64,000 nucleotides of DNA from Rhineura floridana. Taxonomy: Eukaryota; Chordata; Lepidosauria; Squamata; Rhineuridae. The notes beneath the pieces were generated by a model. That model was given only the letters and a program-made list of their open reading frames with translations, made no database searches and was not told where the DNA came from. A program made the position numbers and the translations under genes. Below, in pieces: positions 1-9,009 of the stretch. The stretch lies in assembly GCF_030035675.1 (NCBI RefSeq), contig NC_084499.1, forward strand, positions 21,307,953 through 21,371,952. Reading direction: 5' to 3'. Position 1 is the first letter of the stretch. Every line of letters starts with the position of its first letter.

Positions 1-249
1 CAGTGAGAACATCTCTACGGGGTGAGGTGGAACTTCCATCATGACCGTTTCTATCACAAACCATAACACGGATGCTCAAGGTCTGTCCCATCCTCTGGCA
101 AACCCATGAATATTCTGTTTCTTATGACAGTGGGATAATTTGGTCTATCATTATGGAGCTTGGTGCAGTTGACCTCTCAGATAAGAGGGTACAAGTTGTC
201 CAAACCTCAGAGATATTGGATGAAAAATGGAGGTATAAATTAGGAGGCA
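1..249. other. unassigned left edge
   Basis: No recognisable gene, RNA or repeat boundary. It could be a diverged upstream part of the CR1 copy that becomes recognisable near 250, but I cannot align it by eye. Confidence 0.4.
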
Positions 250-808
250 GCGTCTCCCCTCTGAGGAAAAGTTGCAACATTTTGGGGGGGTCAGTTTACA
301 GAAAAGGCATGTAAGAGAGGACATGATATAGGTGGATAAAATGACGCATGGCAGGGAGATAGTGGACAGAGAAAAATTTCTCCCACTCTCATAATACTAG
401 AACTTGTAGACGTGCAATGAAGCTGAAAGTTGGAAGATTCAGGACAGACAAATGAAAGGACTGCTTCATGCAGCGCAGAGTTAAACAGGGGAATTCGCTC
501 CCACAAGAGGCAGCGATGGCCACCAACTTTAAAAGGAGATTGGACAAATTCATGGAGGAGGAGGAGGCTATCAGTGGCTACTAGCCACAATGACTATGCT
601 CTGCCTCCACGATCTGAGGCGGTATGCATCTGAATACCAGTTGCTGGGAATCACAAGTGAGGAGAGCACTGCTGTTGCACTCATGTAAGCTGATTGGAGG
701 CTCCCCAAAATGGGGATCTGGTTGGCCACAGTGAAAACAGGACGCTGGACTAGATGGGCCCCCTTCGGAATGGGCCAGCAGCGGCCAGGCTCTTCTCATG
801 TTCTTATT
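250..808 (+). mobile_element. CR1 LINE, 3' end (ORF2 C-terminus and 3' UTR)
   Basis: The segment follows the same order as the 3' end of the large CR1 at 4901-7134, on the opposite strand. It has the 'rttle attacks' region ending in a sequence for LLPQEAAMATN-like residues, then GGCTACTAGCC at the ORF end, then the 3' UTR with GGATGCTGGACTAGATGGGC, and ends in TTCTTAT near 808. Several small indels break the reading frame, so this is an old 5'-truncated copy. No endonuclease or reverse transcriptase core is present. Confidence 0.85.
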
Positions 809-904
809 CTGGAGCCATTAACTAGAGCCAGCTGTACTGGAAGATTGTGCCCTTCTAGAGGAAAAACACTTGGAGTTTTAAAAGCCTGGCTCTAGACCAG
901 GTCT

Positions 905-971
905 AGAACAGGATGCTGGACTAGACTGGCCTTTAGCTTGACCCAGCAGCCAGGCTCTTCTCGTGTTCATT
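905..971 (+). mobile_element. CR1 LINE, 3' tail fragment
   Basis: This short piece matches only the last part of the CR1 3' UTR (ACAGGATGCTGGACTAGACT ... CAGCAGCCAGGCTCTTCTCGTG). It lies just after the copy at 250-808 in the same orientation, so it is either a partial duplication of that tail or a second very short insertion. Confidence 0.8.
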
Positions 972-1515
972 AGAATGTAAGCTGAGACTTCCACATCCCC
1001 ACCTAGAGAGGAGATGAGTTGGAAGGTAACTCCCCCCTTTAGCTAGCGCCCCATATCAGTTCCCCCATTGGACTGATGACCCTGTAATAAGATGTAGGGG
1101 CTGCAATACCACCAGTAAGCAATTCACAGCAGTCTCCCAGGGAAATTTGGGGAAGAAATCCAATCTCACTCTGTGGTGATAACTTCTTCTTTGTATAAAC
1201 ATCAGTGCCGGAGTGTAACAGACTGTATATCAAAGTGAGCAGTCCAAAGGCCCTGGGAAGTAACATCTTCTTGAGTAGATTTTCTTTCTCCTCAAACCAT
1301 TAAGTGAGTCCTGTCTGGCCCATCACTGTTCATTAGCAGGCAGCCCCTTTGCTACCACCTCAGCTCTGCAGCCGTGCCACACTTGAGCACAGACGGTGTT
1401 TTCAAAAGGAGCATTTGAGCTGCAGAAAAGCCATTCCAGATTTCAATCCTCTCTCCTATGGCCCACAAGAGAAGCATCTTTGGAAGGGTTGTCAAGCACC
1501 ATCATCAGTCTGCTT
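972..1515. other. unassigned intergenic sequence
   Basis: I see no repeat, coding exon or RNA here. Short open frames have no recognisable domain. Confidence 0.5.
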
Positions 1516-1700
1516 AAACATAAGCAGAGCCTGGCTGCTGGATCAGGCCAATGGCCCACCTAGCCAGCCTCCTGTCCTCACAGGGGTTAACCAGATGCCT
1601 CAATGGGAAGCCCGTGAGCAGGACCTGAGCGCAAAGGGCACTCGCCCCTCCTGCGGTCCAGCATCCGGTTCTCACAGTGTCCAGCCAGAGGAATAGCCAC
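1516..1700 (-). mobile_element. CR1 LINE, 3' UTR fragment
   Basis: Reading along the + strand, the element starts with AACATAAGCAGAGCCTGGCT and GGATCAGGCCAATGGCCCAC, the inverted CR1 tail. It continues through the 3' UTR and then fades. The copy is diverged from the CR1 at 4901-7134. Confidence 0.8.
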
Positions 1701-1739
1701 AATCTGAACCCGAGCACAACAGGGCTCTACCCTAACACC

Positions 1740-2465
1740 GAGCTTAACAGCTCATGGGTTGGGGAGGCATGCCCCAGTGCCTGATGGGAAATCTCACAAG
1801 GGACACTGCAATCCCAGGGCCCCTCCTCCTCACCTACAACCTTGCCTCATTTACTTCAAAGCCATCTCAGTGTCCATGACCAGCACCAGTTGGGAAGGCA
1901 GAAGCCAGCCCTGGAGACTAGGTGAGCTCAAAAGAGAGCACTTCACCCAGCAACGGACCAGAGGAGACGGAGAGGCTTGTATCATCCGCTTCTCCTCTAC
2001 CCAGGCCTCTGCACAGCCATGACTTAGTTGCAGCTGAGGCTTCTCCCTCCTTGCAAGCAGACCCTTCCTTCTGAGAAGACCCCAGGTGAGAGAGCAACTG
2101 CAGGGACTCTGGGCTTCCCATTGGGTCAACGCCTGCCTTGTCTCCTGAGGCCCAGAGGGCAATGGGGGAGGATTGGGGCTGAAGGCACGCATTGACCGGG
2201 ATGTGCCAGGGGGAGTTCTTCGGGTGGGCATAGTTAAGGCATCTCTGACATGGGGTTCTTCAGGCTACCTTAGAACTATGGTGGTCCCTCCAGGTCTTCA
2301 GTTGGAGCTGGGATCTCTCCACGGAGGCCCAAGCCTCTGCCTCTGAAGAGATCTCTCCAAGATCTGGGTCGGCCAGGATCCTGACACCAAGCAAGAGGCC
2401 ACCACCCATGCTGTGGCAATGAGTTCCATAAGTTAATCGCATGTTGCACAAAGAAGGCCTTCCTC
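1740..2465. other. unassigned intergenic sequence
   Basis: The stretch is moderately GC-rich and has no repeat I recognise. The open frames on both strands lack family resemblance and are probably chance. Confidence 0.45.
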
Positions 2466-2470
2466 TTGAT

Positions 2471-2623
2471 CAGGGGTGGGGCAACTTTTCCACCCCAAGG
2501 GCCTCATTCCCTCAGGGCAACCTTCCCGGAGGCCACATGCCAGTGGTGGGCAGGGCCAAGAGTCAAAAGTGGGAGGAGCAATGGATGTAAATTTTCCCAT
2601 TGTACAGTAAGCTCGCTTCTACA

Positions 2624-2658
<35 letters not shown>

Positions 2659-2832
2659 CTCTATCCTCCTTGCAGGCAAGCGGGAGGCATGATCAGAGTT
2701 CAAGGACACAGCCACAGTCTGGCTAAATAGCCTGGGTGCAAAGCAAGGTCAGGGAGGGCGTGGCCTGGGAAAGAGTTCTGGGAGCCAAATAGAGGGCAGC
2801 ATTTGGCCCCTTGGCCTGAGGTTCCCCACCCT
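2471..2832 (+). mobile_element. hAT-like non-autonomous DNA transposon, near full length
   Basis: The left end reads CAGGGGTGGGGCAAC and the right end GCCTGAGGTTCCCCACCC, so the ends are roughly inverted repeats of the CAGGGGTGGGGAACCT type usual for hAT elements. The body holds GAGGCCACATGCCAGTGGTG near the left end and TTTGGCCCCTTGGCCTGAGG near the right. At least ten more copies lie in the window. There is no transposase frame. An 8-bp target duplication is not clear. The hAT assignment rests on the ends and is inferred. Confidence 0.7.
2629..2657. repeat. (CA)n microsatellite
   Basis: About 14 CA units lie inside the hAT-like element, at a place where other copies have a short unexpanded sequence. 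Confidence 0.95.
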
Positions 2833-2835
2833 CCT

Positions 2836-3550
2836 GGCTCTCTATACTCCTTTTGTTAATCCAACTAACATTACTAACACAGAACATGACCGGCCTCACC
2901 AACGTCCGCTGGATTGGGCTCGCTGAGGTTTTGGCTTCAAGGACCACTGTGGAACAATCCCAATTCTTCTCCTGGTGATTTTATTGGCCGCTGCCTTCTT
3001 GCGTCTTTGGAGGGCGGTTCGCCATCGCATCCAGACGTTTTGTCACACAAACACGCAGCGCTGTCTGGACTGTACACCTCAATTTGACCATACTTAAAAA
3101 CAAGCCGTTGTTTATTCTACGCTAATTTTAGTTCCTCTTCACTTACATCTGCCAGTTCCACTGGCGAGCTGAATTATATCTTACCCAGGGGTAATAACGG
3201 CTCCTTGCCTTTCTACCTTCTCAGCTGTAAATCTCAAAGCAATTTACAAAGGAGCATATTAAGAGGCAGAGCAAAGACAGCTTTCTACAGTTCATGAATA
3301 GTAATATTTGCAGTTTTGAACCCTTTGATGGATCTCGTTGGCTCCTTTGAGGGCTGCTCGATTTATGTTGCTTTACTTTCCTTGATTAGTTTCTTGGAAA
3401 AAGTCGTGCAGGGGCATCACATGACCCAGCAGCCCACACACACACACACACATGCCCAAGATGGTGTCAAGGCCATTAGAAGAGAAAATCAAGCCTCACT
3501 TTCTCCCGTAGGCCAGCCTTATTGCCCAGTTTAATCAACTGCTTTGTCCA
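2836..3550. other. low-repeat intergenic sequence
   Basis: No family is recognised apart from a short CA run near 3435-3452. The part at 3060-3300 is AT-rich and looks single-copy. Confidence 0.45.
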
Positions 3551-3552
3551 TT

Positions 3553-3655
3553 GCATTCCCTCACAGGTAGCGCATGCCCATGGTGGGCGGGGCCAATGGC
3601 AAAAGTGGGTGGAGCAAATTATTTGATCCTTATGTATGTACAGTAAGCTATACTC
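3553..3655 (+). mobile_element. hAT-like element, internal fragment
   Basis: It carries the family's internal GGTGGGCGGGGCCAA and AAAAGTGGGTGGAGCAA, followed by TGTACAGTAAGCTA as in the copy at 2471-2832. Both termini are missing. Confidence 0.7.
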
Positions 3656-3689
3656 CAGCCCTGCAGAAGTTAGAAGTTTTTCTTAAAAA

Positions 3690-4390
3690 AAAGTTTTTAT
3701 TGTGAGGAAAATTCATACAACTATTAAAATACAAAAGTAAAAGAGAGAGAGAGAAATATACATCAACACCTACATCAGTTACAGAGAGGGAGAAGTGTGT
3801 GTGTGTGTGTTTATAATTTATGAAAACAATTTACACAGGTACTTATTCTTCTGATAATAATGGTTCCACAATGATATAAAGATTGACCAATTTTTATAAA
3901 TTTGCTTGTTTGTCCATTTGTAAATAAATAATAAGGAGTTTTGTTAACTTAACCAAGACACACATTCTGTTAAACCAACTCAAGACTACAGGTGGATTAA
4001 GCTGTTTCCATTTATTTATTTATTTATTTTTGCAATTTCTATTTTTGCTGATGTTAACAGAGTTGCAACCATTTCTAAATCTGTATCTAACACTGTAACT
4101 TTGGGATCATTTAACAGATGTAGAAAAGGACTACATAGCAGCAAATAGCCCATTAACTCATATACATGCTTTAGGATATTATCCCGATACATCTGTAATT
4201 TTGAACAATTCCAGAATAAATGCCTTTTAACTAAAGATTTCCGTGGAGAAGTCAAACGTTTTCTGCACACCCTTCTCTCGCCATCCTCTACAGCATTATC
4301 ACAATTCAAGAGAGGGGTGAGGCTCCAGAAGTGGCCTGATCTAGGTAGAATAATTTTGTCCCACGGGTACATAATCAGAAGTCAGAAATA
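3690..4390 (-). mobile_element. L1 LINE, 3' end with ORF2 C-terminus
   Basis: A 118-residue minus-strand frame at 4016-4372 has the layout of the L1 ORF2 C-terminal region: a cysteine-bearing HLFWNCSKLQ block (as in HxWWxCPK of known L1s), then LLTSAKIEIAKINK, which resembles the LLxAARxxIAxxW block. The sequence from 4010 down to about 3690 would be the 3' UTR. The reverse transcriptase core is absent. Assignment to L1 follows this resemblance. Confidence 0.6.
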
Positions 4391-4496
4391 ATCTGTATTG
4401 TATTTTATTCATGCATCCCAAATTTCTATGGATACTGCAGGCTGATGTGTTGGGGAAGGTTCACACTGGTAGGCTATATAATAAAGTTCCACGATG

Positions 4497-4802
4497 GACT
4501 TTGCTCCCACAGGAGGCAGCAATGGCCACCAACTTGTATGGCTATAAAACAGGATTAGACAAATTGAGGGAGGAAGACAAGGCTATCCATGGCTACTAAC
4601 CCTGATGGATGTATTCGACCTCCCCTGTTGGAGGCAGGGTGCTTCTGAGTACCAGTCGCTGGAATCACAAGTGGCGAGAGTTGCTGTTGTGTTCAGGTCC
4701 TGCTTGTGGGCTTCCGATGGCTATTGTGAGAACCAGAGGCTGGACTAGTTGCCCCCCTTTGGCCTGATCCAGCAGCTGGGCTCTACTCATGCTCTTATGT
4801 TC
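4497..4802 (+). mobile_element. CR1 LINE, 3' end
   Basis: The copy starts in the ORF2 C-terminus (TTGCTCCCACAGGAGGCAGC, for LLPQEAA), reaches GGCTACTAA at the ORF end near 4590, and runs through the 3' UTR to GCTCTTATGTTCT. It lies about 100 bp from the 3' end of the inverted CR1 at 4901, so the two tails face each other. Confidence 0.85.
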
Positions 4803-4900
4803 TGTCATTGGACACACAAATCGTGGAGTGGAGACAGGGAAACCCAGAGATTCATGACGTCCCATGATTCTTACAAGGCATTGCCACGGAGACTCAATAG

Positions 4901-7134
4901 AGAACATAAGAACATAAGAAGAGCCTGCTGGATCAGGCCAGTGGCCCATCTAGTCCAGCATCCTGTTCTCACAGTGGCCAACCAGGTGCCTGGGGGAAGC
5001 CCGCAAGCAGGACCCGAGTGCAAGAACACTCTCCCATCCTGAGGCTTCCGGCAACTGGTTTTCAGAAGCATGCTGCCTCTGACTAGGGTGGCACAGCACA
5101 GCCATCACGGCTAGTAGCCATTGATAGCCCTGTCCTCCATGAATTTGTCTAATCTTCTTTTAAAGCCGTCCAAGCTGGTGGCCATTACTGCATCTTGTGG
5201 GAGCAAATTTCATAGTTTAACTATGCGCTGAGTAAAGAAGTACTTCCTTTTGTCTGTCCTGAATCTTCCAACATTCAGCTTCTTTGAATGTCCACGAGTT
5301 CTAGTATTATGAGAGAGGGAGAAGAACTTTTCTCTATCCACTTTCTCAATGCCATGCATAATTTTATACACTTCTATCATGTCTCCTCTGACCCGCCTTT
5401 TCTCTAAACTAAAAAGCCCCAAATGCTGCAACCTTTCCTCGTAAGGGAGTCGCTCCATCCCCTTGATCATTCTGGTTGCCCTCTTCTGAACCTTTTCCAA
5501 CTCTATAATATCCTTTTTGAGATGAGGCGACCAGAACTGTACACAGTATTCCAAATGCGGCTGCACCATAGATTTATACAACGGCATTATGATATCGGCT
5601 GTTTTATTTTCAATACCTTTCCTAATTATCGCTAGCATGGAATTTGCCTTTTTCACAGCTGCCGCACACTGGGTCGACATTTTCATCGTGCTGTCCACTA
5701 CAACCCCGAGGTCTCTCTCCTGGTCGGTCACCGCCAGTTCAGACCCCATGAGCGTATATGTGAAATTCAGATTTTTTGCTCCAATATGCATAATTTTACA
5801 CTTGTTTATATTGAATTGCATTTGCCATTTTTCCGCCCATTCACTCAGTTTGGAGAGATCTTTTTGGAGCTCTTCACAATCCCTTTTTGTTTTAACAACC
5901 CTGAACAATTTAGTGTCGTCAGCAAACTTGGCCACTTCACTGCTCACTCCTAATTCTAGGTCATTAATGAACAAGTTGAAAAGTACAGGTCCCAATACCG
6001 ATCCTTGAGGGACTCCACTTTCTACAGCCCTCCATTGGGAGAACTGTCCGCTTATTCCTACTCTCTGCTTTCTGCTTCTTAACCAATTCCTTATCCACAA
6101 GAGGACCTCTCCTCTTATTCCATGACTGCTAAGCTTCCTCAGAAGTCTTTGGTGAGGTACCTTGTCAAACGCTTTTTGAAAGTCTAAGTACACTATGTCC
6201 ACTGGATCACCTCTATCTATATGCTTGTTGACACTCTCAAAGAATTCTAATAGGTTACTGAGACAGGACTTTCCCTTGCAGAAGCCATGCTGGCTCTGCT
6301 TCAGCAAGGCTTGTTCTTCTATGTGCTTAGTTAATCTAACTTTAATAATACTTTCTACCAGTTTTCCAGGGACAGAAGTTAAGCTAACTGGCCTGTAATT
6401 TCCGGGATCCCCTCTGGATCCCTTTTTGAAGATTGGCGTTACATTCGCCACTTTCCAGTCCTCAGGCACGGAGGAGGACCCGAGGGACAAGTTACATATT
6501 TTAGTTAGCAGATCAGCAATTTCACATTTGAGTTCTTTGAGAACTCTCGGGTGGATGCCATCCGGGCCCGGTGATTTGTCAGTTTTTATATTGTCCATTA
6601 AGCCTAGAACTTCCTCTCTCATTACCACTATTTGTCTCAGTTCCTCAGAATCCCTTCCTGCAAATGTTAGTTCAGGTTCAGGGATCTGCCCTATATCTTC
6701 CACTGTGAAGACAGATGCAAAGAATTCATTTAGCTTCTCTGCAATCTCCTTATCGTTCTTTAGTACACCTTTGACTCCCTTATCATCCAAGGGTCCAATC
6801 GCCTCCCTAGATGGTCTCCTGCTTTGAATGTATTTATAGAATTTTTTGTTGTTGGTTTTTATGTTCTTAGCAATGTGCTCCTCAAATTCTTTTTTAGCAT
6901 CCCTTATTGTCTTCTTGCATTTCTTTTGCCAGAGTTTGTGTTCTTTTTTATTTTCTTCATTCGGACAAAACTTCCATTTTCTGAAGGAAGGCTTTTTGCC
7001 TCTAAGAGCTTCCTTGACTTTGCTCGTTAACCATGCTGGCATCTTCTTGGCCCTGGCAGTACCTTTTCTGATCTGCCCTTCCTTTGCAACACCACACTTT
7101 GACACCCCCTCCCCAGCTGTTTTCCATCAGGTTA
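4901..7134 (-). mobile_element. CR1 LINE, 5'-truncated, complete RT domain
   Basis: About 2.2 kb of a CR1 element. The 3' end, at the low coordinate, has two tandem TTCTTATG units on the minus strand; short tandem 3' octamers are typical of CR1. A 3' UTR of about 200 bp precedes ORF2, which stays open for over 600 codons. The 5' edge lies within a few bases of 7126-7134, beside the target duplication of the 5S-derived SINE. The apurinic-type endonuclease expected upstream in CR1 ORF2 is missing, so this is a 5'-truncated insertion. The long open frame suggests it is the youngest LINE here. Confidence 0.92.
5210..7105 (-). CDS. CR1 ORF2 fragment: reverse transcriptase and C-terminal domain
   Basis: The 631-residue frame encodes a non-LTR reverse transcriptase of the CR1 clade, which would copy LINE RNA at a nicked target. 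In order: a basic linker (1-100), SPGPDGIHPR (178-187), the first catalytic Asp in YLDFQKAFDKVPH (306-318), SGVPQGSVLGP (363-373), the catalytic pair in FADDTKLF (394-401), DLGVVVD (465-471), PHLEYCVQFWSP (516-527) and GLFSLEKRR (563-571). All motifs are present. The listed start is a GTG and not a true initiation site: the real ORF2 starts upstream of the truncation. The frame stops at a TGA (5210-5212) where relatives have Trp (LWNLLP). The same frame then continues through family-typical residues to a TAG at 5111-5113. This is therefore a nearly intact, recently dead copy and not a host gene. Confidence 0.9.
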   Translation of the reverse strand: MSKCGVAKEGQIRKGTARAKKMPAWLTSKVKEALRGKKPSFRKWKFCPNEENKKEHKLWQKKCKKTIRDAKKEFEEHIAKNIKTNNKKFYKYIQSRRPSREAIGPLDDKGVKGVLKNDKEIAEKLNEFFASVFTVEDIGQIPEPELTFAGRDSEELRQIVVMREEVLGLMDNIKTDKSPGPDGIHPRVLKELKCEIADLLTKICNLSLGSSSVPEDWKVANVTPIFKKGSRGDPGNYRPVSLTSVPGKLVESIIKVRLTKHIEEQALLKQSQHGFCKGKSCLSNLLEFFESVNKHIDRGDPVDIVYLDFQKAFDKVPHQRLLRKLSSHGIRGEVLLWIRNWLRSRKQRVGISGQFSQWRAVESGVPQGSVLGPVLFNLFINDLELGVSSEVAKFADDTKLFRVVKTKRDCEELQKDLSKLSEWAEKWQMQFNINKCKIMHIGAKNLNFTYTLMGSELAVTDQERDLGVVVDSTMKMSTQCAAAVKKANSMLAIIRKGIENKTADIIMPLYKSMVQPHLEYCVQFWSPHLKKDIIELEKVQKRATRMIKGMERLPYEERLQHLGLFSLEKRRVRGDMIEVYKIMHGIEKVDREKFFSLSHNTRTRGHSKKLNVGRFRTDKRKYFFTQRIVKL

Positions 7135-7142
7135 ACCTGTAT
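7135..7142. repeat. target-site duplication, copy 1 (ACCTGTAT)
   Basis: This 8-bp direct repeat flanks the 5S-derived SINE and matches 7406-7413 exactly. It fits target-primed insertion of the SINE. Confidence 0.8.
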
Positions 7143-7405
7143 CTTGTTGTTGTTATTCCATACCTTCAAGTCGATTACGACTTATGGTGACCCTATGAAT
7201 GTGGATATGACCCTATGAATTCGGATGTACTCATAGGGTTTTCATGGTAAGAGCTATTCTGAGGTGGTTTACCATTGCCTTCCTCAAAGCCTATGGCACC
7301 CAGTATTCCCAGGCGGTCTCCCTTCCAAGTACTAAACAGGCCTGACCCTGCTTAGCTTCCGAGATCAGATGAGATCGGGCATGTTCAGGGCAGTATGGCC
7401 ATCGT
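7143..7405 (-). mobile_element. 5S rRNA-derived SINE with BovB-type tail, full length
   Basis: Read on the minus strand, the first 120 bp (7405 down to 7286) are close to vertebrate 5S rRNA over its whole length: the 5' GGCCATACTGCCCTGAAC, then CCCGATCTCATCTGATCTCG, AGCTAAGCAGGGTCAGGCCT (box A region) and GGGAGACCGCCTGGGAATAC (box C region). A short linker follows. The 3' half is the BovB-like tail, ending in CACCATAAGTCGTAATCGAC, TTGAAGG and a short AAC-rich end. A small internal duplication of CATAGGGTCA-type sequence lies at about 7190-7220. An exact 8-bp duplication bounds the element. This fits the squamate 5S-Sauria SINE class as I remember it. BovB is the likely source of the replication enzyme. 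Confidence 0.9.
7286..7405 (-). promoter_or_regulatory. 5S-type internal Pol III promoter (SINE head)
   Basis: The box A, intermediate and box C regions that TFIIIA uses in 5S genes are recognisable, with a few substitutions. This is a SINE promoter and not a 5S rRNA gene, since the homology runs straight into the linker and BovB tail without a T-run terminator. Confidence 0.75.
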
Positions 7406-7413
7406 ACCTGTAT
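7406..7413. repeat. target-site duplication, copy 2 (ACCTGTAT)
   Basis: Partner of 7135-7142, at the 5' side of the 5S-derived SINE. Confidence 0.8.
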
Positions 7414-8040
7414 GTGATCCGGGTGAATTAGGGGCAAAGCTCAAAGACTCCAATTCCTCCAACTCAGTTTGCATATCACGTAAATGAAATAACATTCACA
7501 ACTACAAACAAAACAAAACCAGAACTAAAGAGCTTCCCGGACCCCCTCAATTGAAGCAGTAGAAGTGGGATGTCATTAAGGATTTAAATGGAGACAAATC
7601 GGTTTCCTTTGCCGTGACACCCAGAGACCCTTTCAACGAGCAGCCCTAATTCTTTGCAAGCAGAAAGAGGCGGAGGGGGTAGAGAGAATCATTGCTCAAT
7701 CAAAATCATTAATGAGGCCATAAATCATTAGGAGAATAATTCCTCCTAAATTGAATTGCCCCCTTTCCTCACTTCCCCCCCCTTGTTTCATTCCATTATC
7801 CCCAAGGACCAGCTCATGTCAATGTGTTAAAAGTGCATCCAGTCAGGTCAGTGCTGTGAAGTAATTCTTTTGCTTAATTGCATGTGGGTTGTTGCGGGAG
7901 ACCCTTCCCCCTCTCTTGAAAATGATTATAGTAAAGGAGATTGGAAACTGCCAATTCCAACAGCCACTTTCACCCCCTGAGGATTTGCAGCAGCATAATT
8001 TCCATTTCCAGATTCCCCTCCCTTCCCCATTGGAGTTTCT
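7414..8040. other. low-repeat AT-rich sequence
   Basis: No repeat family is recognised. At 7680-7790 it carries several AAATCATTA / TTAATGAGG type motifs in close succession, the look of a homeodomain-rich non-coding element. A G-run follows at about 8047-8057. Confidence 0.4.
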
Positions 8041-8080
8041 TTTTTTGGGGGGGGGGGTAAAAAATAAGAGTATTTCATAC

Positions 8081-8258
8081 CAGTGTGGTGTAGTGGTTAA
8101 GGTGTTGGACTAGGACCTGGGAGACCAGGGTTCGAATTCCCACATAGCCATGAAACTCACTGGGTGACCTTGGGCCAGTCACTGCCTCTCAGCCTCATGA
8201 AAACTCTATTCGTAGGGTCGCCATAAGTCGGAATCGACTTGAAGGCAGTACATAGACA
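8081..8258 (+). mobile_element. tRNA-headed Sauria SINE with BovB-type tail
   Basis: The head has a Pol III A box (TGGTGTAGTGGTTAAGGTG) and B box (GGTTCGAATTCC) in tRNA spacing, then the GGGTGACCTTGGGCCAGTCA region. The 3' part switches to the BovB tail (GGGTCGCCATAAGTCGGAAT, CGACTTGAAGG). The copy is short, with little sequence between head and tail. It lies directly 5' of a BovB LINE fragment in the same orientation. Confidence 0.9.
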
Positions 8259-8261
8259 CAC

Positions 8262-9008
8262 ATACAGCAGAAACCAGTAATGATTTAAAACAAATGCTGT
8301 TGAAAGTTAAAGAGGAAAGCACAAAAGCAGGACTACAGCTGAACGCCAAGAAGACCAGAGTAATGACAACAGAAGATTTATGTAACTTTAAAGTTGACAA
8401 TGAGGACTTTGAACTTGTCAAGGATTAATTACCAATACCTTGGCACAGTCATTAACCAAAAGGGAGACAATAGTCAAGAAATCAGAAGGTGGCTAGGACT
8501 GGGGAGGGCAACTATGAGAGAACTAGAAAAGGTCCTCAAATGCAAAGATGTATCACTGAACACTAAAGTCAGGATTATTCAGACCATGGTATTCCCAATC
8601 TCTATGTATGGATGTGAAAGTTGGACAGAGAAAAAAGTGGATAAGAGAAAAATAAACTCATTTGAAATGTGATATTGGCATACCATGGACTGTGAAAAAG
8701 ACAAATAATTGGGTGTTAGAACAAACTAAACCAGAACTATCATTAGAAGCTAAGATGATGAAACTGAGGCTATCATATTTTGGACACATAATGAGAAGAC
8801 ATGATTCACTAGAAAAGACAATAATGCTTGGAAAAACAGAACGGAGTCGAAAAAGAGGAAGGCCAAACAAGAGATGGATTGATTCCATCAAGGAAGCCAC
8901 AGACCTGAACTTACAAGATCTGAACAGGGTGGTTCACGACAGATACTATTGGAGGCCCCTGATTCATAGGGTCACCATAAGTCGTAATCAACTTGAAGGC
9001 ACATAACA
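8262..9008 (+). mobile_element. BovB (RTE-type) LINE, 3' end of ORF2
   Basis: Two overlapping frames (8394-8672 and 8662-9006) encode the end of the BovB reverse transcriptase: YQYLGTVINQKGDNSQEIRR, MYGCESWTEKKVDKRKI and LSYFGHIMRRHDSLEKTIML followed by RKRGRPNKRWIDSIKEATDL. Compared with the second copy at 21223-21578, about 19 bp are missing near 8672, which shifts the frame. The 3' end reads GGGTCACCATAAGTCGTAAT and ends in ACAACAA, the tail shared by the two SINE types. It is 5'-truncated and dead. Confidence 0.9.
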
Positions 9009-9009
9009 A

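Noticed and set aside
5210-7105. host protein-coding gene
   Set aside because: The frame is a CR1 reverse transcriptase with the LINE 3' UTR and tandem octamer tail behind it.
7286-7405. 5S rRNA gene
   Set aside because: The 5S homology continues directly into a BovB-type tail and is flanked by target-site duplications, with no T-run terminator. It is a SINE head.
8081-8258. tRNA gene
   Set aside because: A and B boxes are present, but no complete cloverleaf with acceptor stem, and the sequence continues into a SINE body and tail. The same applies to the heads of the second tRNA SINE family.
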